Shown: positions 26,368 through 36,474, counted from the first letter of the stretch. The stretch is 64,000 nucleotides of DNA from Caballeronia sp. SBC1 (GCF_011493005.1 NZ_CP049158.1:1240001-1304000), one strand, 5' to 3'. The notes: generated from the sequence alone by a model not told the origin. Made by a program: numbers and translations.

Positions 26368-27378
26368 ATGAGCAACACTTCACGCCGTATCGACATCCTC
26401 GCGTTTTCAGACGTCCAGTTGCTCGACGTCGCCGGACCGCTCCAGGCCTTCGCCTCCGCCAATGAACTCTCGTTAGCGCGCGGAGCCGACGCACCTTACG
26501 TAGCGCGTGTTGTCGCTGCAGCCGCGGGGGAGATTCAAAGCACCGCGGGTCTCGGCCTGATTGCTCAGCCCTTGCCTACCGCTCAACAAACGACAGACAC
26601 GCTGATCGTCGCCGGCGGACGCGGCGTGCATGCGGCATCGAAAGATTTGGCGCAAGTGGCTTGGGTCAGGGAGCGCGCGGCACGGTGCCGGCGGGTGGCA
26701 TCGGTATGCACGGGCGCGTTTTTACTGGCCGCCGCGGGCTTGCTCGACGAGCGCCGCGCGGTCACGCACTGGGCGCATTGCGAACACCTCGGGCAGCGTT
26801 ATCCGGCCGTCCACGTGGACCCTGCGCCCATTTTTATCCGCGACGGCGCGGTATGGACATCGGCGGGCGTGACAGCCGGCATTGATCTCGCGCTTGCATT
26901 GATCGAGGACGATCTCGGGAGCGCGCTCGCGCTCGATGTAGCGCGCGAACTGGTGGTGTTCCTCAAGCGGCCGGGCGGCCAGGCGCAGTTCAGCGCAACG
27001 TTGTCGTTGCAAAAAGCCGGCGATCGCTTTGGCGACCTGCACGCGTGGATAGCCGAAAACATGGCGGCCGACCTGTCGATCGCGACACTGGCCGAACACA
27101 CGGGCATGAGCGAGCGTAGCTTCGTGCGCCACTATCGGGCGCAAACGGGGATCACGCCGGCACGCGCCATCGATCAATTACGGCTGGAAGCTGCGCGTCG
27201 CCTGCTTGGCGACACATCGTTTCCGGTCAAAAGGGTCGCCGCGCGCTGCGGGTTTGGATCGGAGGAAACCATGCGACGCAGCTTCCTGCGTTCAATGGGT
27301 GTCACACCGCAGGCTTACCGTGAACGTTTCTCGGCAGGTGACGAGATCGAAGAAACAACGGGTCAGCCCACACGATAG
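26368..27378 (+). CDS. GlxA family AraC-type transcriptional regulator
   Basis: A 336-residue regulator made of an N-terminal DJ-1/PfpI-like domain (about residues 8-190, with SVCTGAFLLAAAGLLDERRA) and a C-terminal AraC helix-turn-helix (about 225-325, with LAEHTGMSERSFVRHYRAQT and VAARCGFGSEETMRRSFLRS). The ATG at 26368 is chosen because conserved sequence starts right after it; the frame extends 69 codons upstream, into the divergent gene. It probably controls the divergent isonitrile-hydratase-like gene and perhaps the MFS exporter that follows. Confidence 0.88.
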   Translation: MSNTSRRIDILAFSDVQLLDVAGPLQAFASANELSLARGADAPYVARVVAAAAGEIQSTAGLGLIAQPLPTAQQTTDTLIVAGGRGVHAASKDLAQVAWVRERAARCRRVASVCTGAFLLAAAGLLDERRAVTHWAHCEHLGQRYPAVHVDPAPIFIRDGAVWTSAGVTAGIDLALALIEDDLGSALALDVARELVVFLKRPGGQAQFSATLSLQKAGDRFGDLHAWIAENMAADLSIATLAEHTGMSERSFVRHYRAQTGITPARAIDQLRLEAARRLLGDTSFPVKRVAARCGFGSEETMRRSFLRSMGVTPQAYRERFSAGDEIEETTGQPTR

Positions 27379-27514
27379 TCACGCAGGACTGAACACTACG
27401 GCAGCGCAGCAACGCGATTCAGCACGGCCGTTCGAGCCTTTGCGGATGCGGAAGATTAATTCTTTCGCGATAATGCTGCATTGCGCTTCGTTCACATTTC
27501 ACAATTTTTCCTCA

Positions 27515-28753
27515 ATGTCCATTATCGATGTCCCCAACGACCCGCTCACGCGCGTGATCGCGCCCTATGGCGCGGGTCCCGCCGAACTCGCACTCGCCGT
27601 CGGGGGCCTGGCTATCGGCACGGGTGAGTTCGCGTCCATGACCATCCTTCCGGTAATCGCGAACGGCCTCGGTACATCGCTGCCCACCATGGGCCACATC
27701 ATCAGCGCGTATGCGTTGGGCGTGGTGATCGGCGCGCCGCTCATCACCATTTTCTTCGCGAAGATCCCGCGCCGCGCGATGTTGATCGGGCTGATGCTGA
27801 TGTTCGCGTTCGGCAATCTGCTCAGCGCGCTCGCGCCGAATTACCCGCTGCTGCTGATCGCGCGCTTTATTTCCGGCGTGCCGCATGGCGCGTATTTCGG
27901 TGTAGCGGCGTTGACGGCGGCCTCGCTGGTGCCGCCCGACCGGCGCGCGCGGGCGGTCGGGCGCGTGATGCTCGGCCTGACAATCGCCAATATTTTCGGC
28001 GTGCCGCTCGCGACCTGGCTCGGTCAATGGCTCGGCTGGCGTGCGGATTTTTTGCTTGTCGGCACGCTCGGTATTCTTACGATGATTGGCGTACGCATCT
28101 TTCTTCCGCCCATTCACGCGGGCGGCGCCACGCCACGCCGTGAGCTTGGCGTGTTCAGGCGCCTGCAAGTCTGGCTGACGCTCTCGGTGATCGCGGTCGG
28201 CTTCGGCGGACTGTTTGCGGTGTACACCTACATTACGCCAACGTTGCTGAACGTGACCCACGTGGCGCCCTGGCGTGTGCCGCTGTTGCTCGGCGCGCTG
28301 GGGGTCGGCATGACGGCGGGCAGCCTGATTGGCGGCGTGCTGGCCGACAAGTCACGGCTCTGGACCATCTTCGGCATGCTGATCTGGAATGCCGCCGCGC
28401 TGGCGGCGTTCGCGTATTCTTCGGCCAACGAATGGACGGCCACGCTCAACCTGTTCGCAATGGGACTCGGCATAGCCGTGGTGCCAGCCGTGCAGACGCG
28501 TCTGATGGACGTGGCCGGCGACGCCCAGACCGTCGCGGCCGCGCTCAATCATTCAGCCTTCAACATTGCCAATGCGCTGGGTGCGTGGGCGGGCGGCGTA
28601 GTGGTCGCGATGGGTTTCGGACTCGAGGCCACGGGCTGGACCGGTGCGCTGCTTGCGTGTGGCGGGATCGTGTTGCTCGGTGTTTCCGTAGCGGTGGAGC
28701 GGCGCTCATTGACGTCCGGTCCTGCGACGGTGTGCGGTTCGTCAGGCGCGTGA
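27515..28753 (+). CDS. MFS transporter (AraJ/YdhP-like drug or sugar efflux)
   Basis: An inner-membrane protein of 412 residues with twelve predicted helices, of the DHA1-type major facilitator family. The early helix GGLAIGTGEFASMTILPVIA and the loop FFAKIPRRAMLIGLMLMFAF fit the AraJ/YdhP subgroup. The start at 27515 (MSIIDVPND) excludes about 100 upstream codons that overlap the regulator. It lies 136 bases after the GlxA-type regulator in the same direction and may be part of its regulon. Substrate unknown. Confidence 0.85.
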   Translation: MSIIDVPNDPLTRVIAPYGAGPAELALAVGGLAIGTGEFASMTILPVIANGLGTSLPTMGHIISAYALGVVIGAPLITIFFAKIPRRAMLIGLMLMFAFGNLLSALAPNYPLLLIARFISGVPHGAYFGVAALTAASLVPPDRRARAVGRVMLGLTIANIFGVPLATWLGQWLGWRADFLLVGTLGILTMIGVRIFLPPIHAGGATPRRELGVFRRLQVWLTLSVIAVGFGGLFAVYTYITPTLLNVTHVAPWRVPLLLGALGVGMTAGSLIGGVLADKSRLWTIFGMLIWNAAALAAFAYSSANEWTATLNLFAMGLGIAVVPAVQTRLMDVAGDAQTVAAALNHSAFNIANALGAWAGGVVVAMGFGLEATGWTGALLACGGIVLLGVSVAVERRSLTSGPATVCGSSGA

Positions 28754-28998
28754 CGGGTGCTTGCAATGCACTGCATTGAACGCGCACGTAGAAGCAAAGG
28801 ACTGGCTGATCCTCACGAAAACCCTCAAGCCCCAGGCTGTGCTGCCGTTATAGTAATGAGCTACGTGCGCGCACAAACGAAGGAACGGGCATTTTCAATC
28901 CCTCCAGTGTCCGGATGAAGAGTAGGTAACAACGACACAGAAACGACATCGAACGAGATTGAATCAGGAGCCGGGGCACCCTTTGGCTCGGAGCGCCG

Positions 28999-31920
28999 AT
29001 GAACGTCTTTCCCGCGAATCCTGCCACACCAATGGCCGACGACAGCAGCGACGAAACCGCTGCGAATGTCGCTCGCCCGATCATTGAGCCGGTGCAGCGG
29101 ACCCACGCGTACAGTTCCGTCGATTCGCTGTTGCGCAATGCCCGCGCTCAAGTCGATACGACCGCGTGGGCGTGGTATCAGGCAGGCGTTGACCTGCACC
29201 TCGCGAGTCAGGGCGATGCCGCTCAAAGCTGGCCCTGCGTTCTCACCGCTGACACCTTCCACGCCTATTGCACGGCCCAGCGTCTGTGCCTCTGGCCAAC
29301 GGGCAGCGGAGAAAGCATTCTCGGCTGGCTGCTCGCGCCCGCCAGCCACGCGGGAAACCTTACGCTTGCCAACCTTGCCCGCAGCCTGGGTGAAGCCCTG
29401 CAGACCGACGCGCTGGCGCGCGCGCAAAACACCCAGCGCGTACTCTACGAAATCGCCTATCTCGCGAGCTCCATGCGCGAACGATCAGCGTTCCTGCTCG
29501 GCGTACATCAGCAACTCGCCACGCTGATCGACGCGGAAAATTTCTATCTCGCGCTTTACGACTCGGCGAGCGGCGGGATCACGTACCCGTATTACGTCGA
29601 CGTGATCGATACCTCCGCGCTCGAATGCGCGACCTGCGACACGCTCGATCCGTCACGCCTGTCGCTCACGGGCCAGGTGCTGACCACAGGCCAGCCACTT
29701 CTGATAGACGCTGCCGGGATGCGCGCCGCCGAGCAGGAAGGCCGCTTCTTTTGCGTGGGAGATCGCCCCGAATTCTGGATGGGCGCGCCGCTCAAGAACG
29801 CCTCCGACGAAGTCTTCGGCATGATCGCCATGCAGGTGTACGACGTCTCGCGAGTCTACAGCGTGGAGGACCGTGCGCTTTTCCTGGTCGTCGCCCGGCA
29901 CGTGGCAATGGCGCTCGACCGGATCCTGCATCGCGACGATCTGGAAGAAACGGTATCGCGCCGAACTGCTGAGTTATCCGAACTAAATCGCGCGTTAAGG
30001 CAGGAGATCGCGGAACGCAAACGGGCCGAACACCTGCAGGGGGCGTTGTTCCAGATCGCCGAATTGTCGAGCCGGCACGGCGACATGATGGAGTTTTTCC
30101 AGAGCCTGCACGGGATTGTCGGCGAGTTGCTGTACGCGCAAAACTTCTACATCGCGCTGGTCGACAGGTCGACCGCGACCGTGTCCTTCCCTTATTACGT
30201 CGATGAACTGCTGAACCACCATCCCACGCCACGACGTAACCGGCGCGGGCTGACCGAGTATGTGATCAGGCAACGCCGTCCCTGCCTGATTGACCTCGCC
30301 GAAGCCACGCGGCTCGTAGACAGTGGTGAAATAGAACGCTCGGGCGAGAGCATCAAGCTGCGTTCGTGGCTGGGCATTCCGCTGTTCGACGGCGATGTCG
30401 TGCGCGGCGTGCTCGCCGTGCAAAGCTATTCCACACGCGTGCGTTACTCGCTGCGCGACCAGGAACTGCTGACGTTCGTCTCGCGCCATATCGATACCGC
30501 CCTTTCGCGACGCAGCGCCGCCGAAGCGCTGCATGCGGCCAACCATGAGTTAGAGGAGCGCGTGCAGAACCGTACGCGTGAGCTTGATCTCGCCAATGCC
30601 CGGCTGCAGCACGAGAATTCGCACGACGCGCTGACCGGGCTGCCAAACCGCAGCTACTTGTTGCAGCGGCTGGGGGACGCATGGCTCGATCATCATGGTG
30701 AAGGCAAGCAATTGGCCGTGATGTTTATCGACCTCGACCGCTTCAAGGTGGTGAACGACAGTCTCGGTCATCATTTCGGCGACATGCTGCTGGTGCAGGC
30801 GGCGACCCGTCTGCGCAGCTGCCTGCGCGACGACGACCTGCTCGCGCGCCTCGGCGGCGACGAGTTCGCGGTGCTGTCACCGGGTGCGCCGCTGGACACT
30901 GCCGTGGCGATCGCGGAACGGATCCTGGCGGCGTTCGACCTGCCGTTTCATATAGACGACCACGTCGTGTTTTCATCGTGCAGCATTGGTATTGTCGGTC
31001 CTGACAGCCAGTTTCACAGCGAGCCGGCCGATCTCCTGCGCGATGCCGATACCGCGATGTATCGCGTGAAGAACGGCGGCCGCGACAGTTTTGTTGTGTT
31101 CAACCATGCGCTGCGCCGCGAGGTGTCCGATCAGGTTGAGCGCGAAGGTGCGTTGCGCAATGCGCTCAAGCGCGACGACGAACTGGTGCCGTATTTCCAG
31201 CCTATTGTTTGCGTGAACAGCGGCCGGCTAGTGGCGCTGGAAGCGTTGATCCGATGGCGCCAGCCCGACGGCCGCGTCATCACGCCGGGCGAATTCTTGC
31301 CGGCGGTGGAAGGCTTGCGCCTGATCGGGCGGCTCGATCTCTACATGCTCACACGCGTCGCGGTAATCCTCGCGCAGCCGCAACACGCTGACTGGCCGCC
31401 GGTGCATGTGAACTGTTCGAGCTACAGCATGACGCGTCCGGAGTTCGCCGACGACGTCCTCGCCCTGCTCGCGCGCCACGGCGTCGCGCCCTCGCGGATT
31501 TGCCTCGAACTGACGGAAGGCGCGCTGGTGGCCGAGCCCGATCTGGCCAGGCGTTCAATGCAACGTCTCGCCGATCACGGCATGTCGGTGGTACTCGACG
31601 ACTTCGGCGCTGGATTTTCGTCGTTGAGTTATGTGCATCAGTACCGCTTCAGCGGCCTGAAAATCGACCGGTCGTTTATCTTCGAGCTGACTACCAGCCC
31701 GCGCAGCCGCGATATCGTACGGGCAATCGTGCGGATGGCCGAGTCGCTGGACCTGACGCTCGTGGCGGAAGGCGTGGAAGACGCCGCCACGCTCGCGATG
31801 CTCCGGGAGATGGGTGCCGCGCAGGCTCAGGGGTATTACTTCGCCCAGCCTATGCCACTGGATGAACTCTTGCTGACCACGCTCGCGCCGCGCTTGCAGG
31901 CGCTGACACAAGAGCCGTGA
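28999..31920 (+). CDS. GAF-GAF-GGDEF-EAL protein (c-di-GMP synthesis/turnover)
   Basis: A 973-residue cytosolic signalling protein with no transmembrane helix seen. It has two related GAF sensor domains (about residues 155-310 and 350-500), each followed by a helical coil (EETVSRRTAELSELNRALRQ; ELEERVQNRTRELDLANARL). A GGDEF domain follows with an intact active site (RLGGDEFAVL, near residue 619). The EAL domain has intact motifs: LEALIRW near residue 747, CLELTEG, VLDDFGAGFSS, LKIDRSF, VAEGVE and QGYYFAQP. Both catalytic halves could therefore be active. GGAGCGCCG precedes the ATG. Confidence 0.9.
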   Translation: MNVFPANPATPMADDSSDETAANVARPIIEPVQRTHAYSSVDSLLRNARAQVDTTAWAWYQAGVDLHLASQGDAAQSWPCVLTADTFHAYCTAQRLCLWPTGSGESILGWLLAPASHAGNLTLANLARSLGEALQTDALARAQNTQRVLYEIAYLASSMRERSAFLLGVHQQLATLIDAENFYLALYDSASGGITYPYYVDVIDTSALECATCDTLDPSRLSLTGQVLTTGQPLLIDAAGMRAAEQEGRFFCVGDRPEFWMGAPLKNASDEVFGMIAMQVYDVSRVYSVEDRALFLVVARHVAMALDRILHRDDLEETVSRRTAELSELNRALRQEIAERKRAEHLQGALFQIAELSSRHGDMMEFFQSLHGIVGELLYAQNFYIALVDRSTATVSFPYYVDELLNHHPTPRRNRRGLTEYVIRQRRPCLIDLAEATRLVDSGEIERSGESIKLRSWLGIPLFDGDVVRGVLAVQSYSTRVRYSLRDQELLTFVSRHIDTALSRRSAAEALHAANHELEERVQNRTRELDLANARLQHENSHDALTGLPNRSYLLQRLGDAWLDHHGEGKQLAVMFIDLDRFKVVNDSLGHHFGDMLLVQAATRLRSCLRDDDLLARLGGDEFAVLSPGAPLDTAVAIAERILAAFDLPFHIDDHVVFSSCSIGIVGPDSQFHSEPADLLRDADTAMYRVKNGGRDSFVVFNHALRREVSDQVEREGALRNALKRDDELVPYFQPIVCVNSGRLVALEALIRWRQPDGRVITPGEFLPAVEGLRLIGRLDLYMLTRVAVILAQPQHADWPPVHVNCSSYSMTRPEFADDVLALLARHGVAPSRICLELTEGALVAEPDLARRSMQRLADHGMSVVLDDFGAGFSSLSYVHQYRFSGLKIDRSFIFELTTSPRSRDIVRAIVRMAESLDLTLVAEGVEDAATLAMLREMGAAQAQGYYFAQPMPLDELLLTTLAPRLQALTQEP

Positions 31921-31932
31921 GGGTTTGATCGC

Positions 31933-31947
31933 TGAGTGGGGCACTCA
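31933..31947 (+). terminator. Short hairpin after the GGDEF-EAL gene
   Basis: TGAGTG-GGG-CACTCA, 13 bases after the stop codon. The stem is only six pairs and no T-run follows, so termination here is uncertain. Confidence 0.3.
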
Positions 31948-32008
31948 CTCTACGCGCCTTCGTGACTTCGCCTATTCTGTGAGCTGATCCGACACGGCGA
32001 GGCTGCCC

Positions 32009-32980
32009 ATGCGCCCCACTTCCGCCGACGCCCGCCGTCGACGCCTCCTCCTTGCCGCCGGCAGCGCGCTGCTGCCTTTGAGCGTGCCTTTGTGCCTGCC
32101 TTCGTGCCTGCCTGCGAGCTTCGCGCAAACGCCGCCCGCCACCGGCGGGCCGCTGCCGCACATGAACACGCGCCCTATTCCGTCCACGGGCGAAGCGCTG
32201 CCGGTGGTCGGTTGCGGCACCTGGCGCACCTTCGACGTAGGCGACAACCCAGAGGCGCAAGCCGCGCTCGCAGAGGTGCTGCGCGTTTTATTCGACAACG
32301 GTGGTTCGGTCATCGATTCATCACCGATGTATGGGTCGTCGGAGGCGGTTGCCGGGGCGGTGCTGACGCGCATTGGCGGGCATGGCCGCGCGTTTGTCGC
32401 GACCAAGGTATGGACCGAAGGCCGTGAAGCGGGCGTTGCACAAATGGAAGAGTCGATGCGGCGTCTACAGCAACCCCGTATTGACCTGATGCAGGTTCAC
32501 AACCTGCTCGACTGGCGCACGCAGCTTGAGACGCTGCGTGAATGGAAAGCGCAGGGACGGATTCGCTATCTTGGTATCACGCATTACACGTCGGGCGCGT
32601 TTGCCGACGTGGAAGCCGTGATGCGCTCGGAAACACTCGACTTTGTCCAGATCAACTACGCTGCCGATGATCGCGCCGCCGAAGAACGCTTGCTGCCGCT
32701 TGCGAGGGAACGCGGGATTGGCGTGATCGTGAATCAGCCGTTCGGCGGTGGTGGCTTGCTGGGCAAACTCAAGGGACAGCAGGTGCCCGAGTGGAGCACG
32801 GAGATCGGGTGCACGACCTGGGCGCAACTGCTGCTCAAGTTCGTGCTCGCCCATCCGGCGGTGACCTGTGTGATTCCCGGGACCGGGCGGCCTGAGTACA
32901 TGCGGGACAATGTGCGCGCCGGATTCGGTAGTTATCCAGATCAATTGATGAAGCAGAGAATTGCGGCGGCGGTCGCCTGA
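32009..32980 (+). CDS. Exported aldo/keto reductase
   Basis: An aldo/keto reductase of 323 residues with a twin-arginine-like leader (RRRRLLLAAGSALL at residues 10-23, ending near ASFAQTPP), so probably a periplasmic NADPH-type enzyme. Catalytic elements are visible: VIDSSPMYGSSEAV (Asp and Tyr), VATKVWTEG (Lys) and QVHNLLDW (His). The leader contains a small DNA slippage repeat of GTGCCT-like units (about 32081-32110) giving LPLSVPLCLPSCLP. Substrate unknown. A copy of a dispersed repeat begins six bases after the stop. Confidence 0.85.
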   Translation: MRPTSADARRRRLLLAAGSALLPLSVPLCLPSCLPASFAQTPPATGGPLPHMNTRPIPSTGEALPVVGCGTWRTFDVGDNPEAQAALAEVLRVLFDNGGSVIDSSPMYGSSEAVAGAVLTRIGGHGRAFVATKVWTEGREAGVAQMEESMRRLQQPRIDLMQVHNLLDWRTQLETLREWKAQGRIRYLGITHYTSGAFADVEAVMRSETLDFVQINYAADDRAAEERLLPLARERGIGVIVNQPFGGGGLLGKLKGQQVPEWSTEIGCTTWAQLLLKFVLAHPAVTCVIPGTGRPEYMRDNVRAGFGSYPDQLMKQRIAAAVA

Positions 32981-32985
32981 GAATG

Positions 32986-33150
32986 GGGTTTTCGCTCGCG
33001 CCGGTGGACGGAGGGTTGGGCTAGCGGTCGGGGTTGCTGCCGGGTTGCTGCTTTCGGCCTTGGTGGTCTGCGAGAGTCGTATTTCTCTTTATCACTATTA
33101 GCCACTGAGCGTGGCAGCAACCCATCACTGCCCCCCCGACCGCTAACCCT
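32986..33150 (+). repeat. Dispersed repeat, copy A (short form)
   Basis: Starts with GGTTTTCGCTCGCGCCGGTG just after the aldo/keto reductase stop. It contains AGCGGTCGGGGTTGCTGCC, GGTTGCTGCTTTCGGCCTT, TCTCTTTATCACTATTAGCC and ACTGAGCGTGGCAGC. The same blocks occur in the same order in the two longer copies at 42.5 and 43.5 kb. This copy lacks the TTTCTTTGTC/GACAAAGAAA hairpin part. Confidence 0.85.
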
Positions 33151-33175
33151 GGAACCTGGCGCCTCGGCACCAACT

Positions 33176-35005
33176 TTACTGCGCAGCAACCAACTCCCGT
33201 ACAACCGCCGCGTCCGAGCCCCCCGCGTTCCGCCCAGACCGCGCCGCAAACAACGCCAACGCGCCGGTGAGGCGTACGCGGGCTTCATCAGTTGCCGCAG
33301 CCGACGCGCCTCGTGCCGTCTCGCGCGCCAGTTCGCGCGCCGCCTGAACGCACGCAAACAACGGCCCGACCGCAAGTTCCATCTGCGTGTTCCAAGCGAA
33401 CACCCGCTGCGTTTGCAACGGCCGCAGTGCGACGCGCAACTCGTGCCAGCGCCGATCGAGCGTGCGCACGACGTCAAGCGGATGGAGCCCAATCCCATCA
33501 ACGCTCGTAGTGCAAACCCGCAAAACCTCGTCGAGGGCATCAAGCACGCCGGTCACTTTGACATCGACGTGATCCGACGTGCGCAGCGGCATCATCGATA
33601 CCGCTACGGCTATCGACACAATGCAGCCAACGAACACTTCCTCCACGCGCATTTCAATCAGCGGCCCAATAGCAAAGCCCAACTCGCCATAGATGAGCCC
33701 GACCAGCACGGTGATGAAAAACACACCCTGTCCATATGCGGTGAGGATGAAATACGCCCAGCCGAACACACACGCGAGCATCGCGGCCACCAGCAACCAG
33801 GGCGTTCCATGAAGCGCGCTCACAAGCGCTGCGCTGACCGCCACGCCCGCAAGCGTGCCAAGCACGCGCTCGCCGGTCTTGCGGATCGTGTCGCCGCGCG
33901 AGCGCGTCCCGAGGAACACCACGAAGGTCGTAATGACCGCCCAGAACCATCGCTCCGGCGACACCGAATGTCCGATCAGCATGGCGATCAGCGCGGCTGT
34001 CGTCGCGCGGCAGGCGGGCAGCCAGGAAAGCGTATCGCGCCAAACGAATGCAGCGCCGGTTGCCCGCTTCACGCCTGTGTTCGCCGCGCGCGCAGTCGAC
34101 GCCACCGCGTCACGGCCCGCACGCGACAAACGCCGAAGCGCAACCCGCAAACGAACATCGCTTCGATCAAGCCGGCTCGAATCCACAGCGTGCTGGGCCG
34201 CCGCAACCTCGACATCGATCAGGCACGCCCGCAGTCGCTGTGCACCCGAAAAATCGAGCAGTCCAAGCTGCTCTTCAACGGCGAGCGCTGCTTCGTTCAA
34301 CAGCGACAGATGACCCATGGCGCCGGGTTCATCAGCACGACGATCGGCGAGCACGGTCGTGGCACGTTGCATCACCGCGGTCAGCGCGCGACGCAATGTA
34401 GCGTCAGGCCGGGTCGGCACCAGCACGCGACCGGTGAATGCCACGCTAACGAGCGCGATCGCCGACAACCCGAGCATCGTGAACACATGCGCCAACGTCG
34501 GATGGAGATAAAGCCCTAGGTAGAACGAAACAACTGCCATCATTGCGCCGCCAAGCGCGCGCGGACCACATGCCTGAACCAGCATCGCCGCGAACAGCAC
34601 GGCAAGGAATCCGGCATCCGCCACGAGCGGCCAGGGCGCCAGCGCACTCGCCGCGATCAGACTCGCAGACCCCGCGCCATAGATCACAGCAAGGGACCTG
34701 AACCAGCCACGCTGCGTGGCATCGCGGAGAAACAGCGGCGCGACCATCGCGAACAGCAACGCGAACGCGGCAAGGGTCGGCGCCCGATGCGTATGCACCG
34801 TCCAGCCGATCGTCACAGCACCTGTCAGCAAGCAGGCAAACGCACTGCGAAGCGCGGTGTGAAAACGCAGGAGGCCAGGATCGGAGCCGAGCAGGCGGGT
34901 GAGCAGACGAGACGAAGGGGAGACAGCGCCACGGTTGGTGGACCGGTGGTCACGCACGCGGTGGAAACCTCGCGCGACGGAGCATAGGGAAGCGGCAATG
35001 GACAT
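33176..35005 (-). CDS. FUSC family inner-membrane protein (aromatic acid/fusaric acid efflux type)
   Basis: A 609-residue protein with two membrane clusters typical of the FUSC family. The first includes AFALLFAMVAPLFLRD and LAVLFAAMLVQACGPRA (about residues 60-170). The second includes TTAALIAMLIGHSV, FWAVITTFVVFLG and LLVAAMLACVFGWAYFILTA (about 330-460). Soluble helical regions follow each. I choose the ATG at 35005; the frame is open 95 codons further but that part lacks coding character. No partner HlyD-type or outer-membrane efflux gene is adjacent. Substrate unknown. Confidence 0.82.
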   Translation of the reverse strand: MSIAASLCSVARGFHRVRDHRSTNRGAVSPSSRLLTRLLGSDPGLLRFHTALRSAFACLLTGAVTIGWTVHTHRAPTLAAFALLFAMVAPLFLRDATQRGWFRSLAVIYGAGSASLIAASALAPWPLVADAGFLAVLFAAMLVQACGPRALGGAMMAVVSFYLGLYLHPTLAHVFTMLGLSAIALVSVAFTGRVLVPTRPDATLRRALTAVMQRATTVLADRRADEPGAMGHLSLLNEAALAVEEQLGLLDFSGAQRLRACLIDVEVAAAQHAVDSSRLDRSDVRLRVALRRLSRAGRDAVASTARAANTGVKRATGAAFVWRDTLSWLPACRATTAALIAMLIGHSVSPERWFWAVITTFVVFLGTRSRGDTIRKTGERVLGTLAGVAVSAALVSALHGTPWLLVAAMLACVFGWAYFILTAYGQGVFFITVLVGLIYGELGFAIGPLIEMRVEEVFVGCIVSIAVAVSMMPLRTSDHVDVKVTGVLDALDEVLRVCTTSVDGIGLHPLDVVRTLDRRWHELRVALRPLQTQRVFAWNTQMELAVGPLFACVQAARELARETARGASAAATDEARVRLTGALALFAARSGRNAGGSDAAVVRELVAAQ

Positions 35006-35213
35006 GTGTAATACCCGGGACAAGTGTCGGCAGCGGCTCGTGGCCGGTTCCGATACGACGAGTCCGCCTCGCGGCAAACCCTCTTGTTTGGTGCGTCGGG
35101 CAAAACGTTCGACCGGGATCGCCGGACCAACGTAATGCATGCAACGCACGCGAAGCGTGTTGCCGCTTCGCGTATACCCGCATACTACCGTGTCAAAATT
35201 CCTGGACCGGGGT

Positions 35214-35651
35214 TTACCCGATTTGGGCAGGCCGCCGCATTTCATTGACGGCGCCGCACGCCTCCGCCACCACTTGCGCCAGTTCGGCAAGCTGGGTTTC
35301 AGCAGTCGACGTTGCCTCAGCCAGCGACAAGACCGCGGCTTCGAGGTCGTCAGCGGCGCCTTCGTTATCGGAGAAAAATTTCAGGGGCAAGGCCGCAAGC
35401 GCTTGGGCATTCGCCGACGCCTGGTCGGTCAGCGCGCACAGCCGCACCAGGTTCTCGCACAAGGATTCAAGTGCGTCGGCCGCATAGCGGCAAAGGGCGG
35501 CATCGCTTGCGGGATCCTGGGCCACCCCGTTCAGGGTGGCTTGCGACTTCTCGACTTCACGTGCAAGCGCGTAGCTCCAGTCACGCGCGGCGGCAAGGCG
35601 CACCGCGTAGTCGCTCAGTTGCAAGACCCGCTGCGCCGTATCGCTGAACAT
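35214..35651 (-). CDS. Hypothetical helical protein
   Basis: A 145-residue soluble protein, not recognised. It is rich in Ala, Leu, Glu and Asp and appears almost all-helical, with heptad-like stretches such as TAQRVLQLSDYAVRLAAARD and EATSTAETQLAELAQVVAEA. It has no signal peptide or transmembrane helix. A strong AGGAG six bases before the ATG supports that it is translated. Upstream of the FUSC gene in the same direction with a 208-base gap; no functional link is evident. Confidence 0.65.
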   Translation of the reverse strand: MFSDTAQRVLQLSDYAVRLAAARDWSYALAREVEKSQATLNGVAQDPASDAALCRYAADALESLCENLVRLCALTDQASANAQALAALPLKFFSDNEGAADDLEAAVLSLAEATSTAETQLAELAQVVAEACGAVNEMRRPAQIG

Positions 35652-36080
35652 CGTGTTCTCCTGTGTCGTCCGGTCGGCCAGATGCGTTTTGGATCAACTG
35701 AATCTGGCACGACCGGACCGCAACCATGTTGTTATGGTCCGGCCGGCGTTCCTCGTCGAGCACGCAGGAGTCGCCGTTGCGGGACAACGGATGACAGCCA
35801 GTGACAGTCGATCAGCTGCCTCTGCCCACTTCTTTACGGCATGTAAATCGTAAGCTTTAACGAATTTTTCATAACCAATATCCCCCGACGGCACACCCTC
35901 TCCCCTTGCTTAATATTCCATACTTTAATCAAACATATTAATTACGTTTTAATTACGATATGGATGTTATTTCAATCATTTAATAAATCCTACACGTGTA
36001 ATTTCTATCCTCTGGCTTGCTCTTTCCCGACGCCATCCGCATGCGCATGGCGCCATCATGCAAACCGTGCAGAGGACGCT
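35652..36080. other. Intergenic region, AT-rich promoter area
   Basis: A 429-base gap between divergent genes. The part 35880-36000 is strongly AT-rich and holds a direct repeat (TTAATTACG, then TAATTACG three bases on, about 35939-35959). It probably contains the promoter for the lipoprotein and phospholipase genes. I did not find a clear Pho box. Confidence 0.45.
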
Positions 36081-36407
36081 GTGCTCAGCAGATTAGTTAG
36101 TGTTGACTGGCTGTCCGGCGCCGTGCTCGTGTGCACAATGCTCGCTGCATGCGGTGACCACGATCAACCCGCGGCGTCCACGCCGGAGCAGTCCTCAGTT
36201 TCCCCGTCGTCACCCGCTTCCTCGTCTTCCTCATCTTCTTTCACTCAGCAGTCCGATGCATCTGCATTGCCGGGATCGTCGGATATACAACGCTGGGCCT
36301 TGCAGCAAACCCAACCGGCAACAGCGACGTCCAGTCTTACCCAAGCCCCTGCGCCCGCCGCCGCTTCCGATCCTTTGTTGCCCCCCGTTATTCACGAGGC
36401 GGACTGA
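36081..36407 (+). CDS. Small putative lipoprotein upstream of phospholipase C
   Basis: A 108-residue protein starting at a GTG (36081) with AGAGGA just upstream. The N-terminus gives a lipoprotein leader ending in lipobox LAAC (WLSGAVLVCTMLAACGDHD). The rest is low-complexity Ser/Pro/Ala/Gln, including a run of serines. No domain recognised. It ends 67 bases before the phospholipase C gene in the same orientation and may share its transcript. Confidence 0.6.
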   Translation: MLSRLVSVDWLSGAVLVCTMLAACGDHDQPAASTPEQSSVSPSSPASSSSSSSFTQQSDASALPGSSDIQRWALQQTQPATATSSLTQAPAPAAASDPLLPPVIHEAD

Positions 36408-36474
36408 CACACAAGCGACATGAAAGCGGCCGGCGAGCTCGATCAAGCCTTCCCCCCACGACCGACAGAGACCC

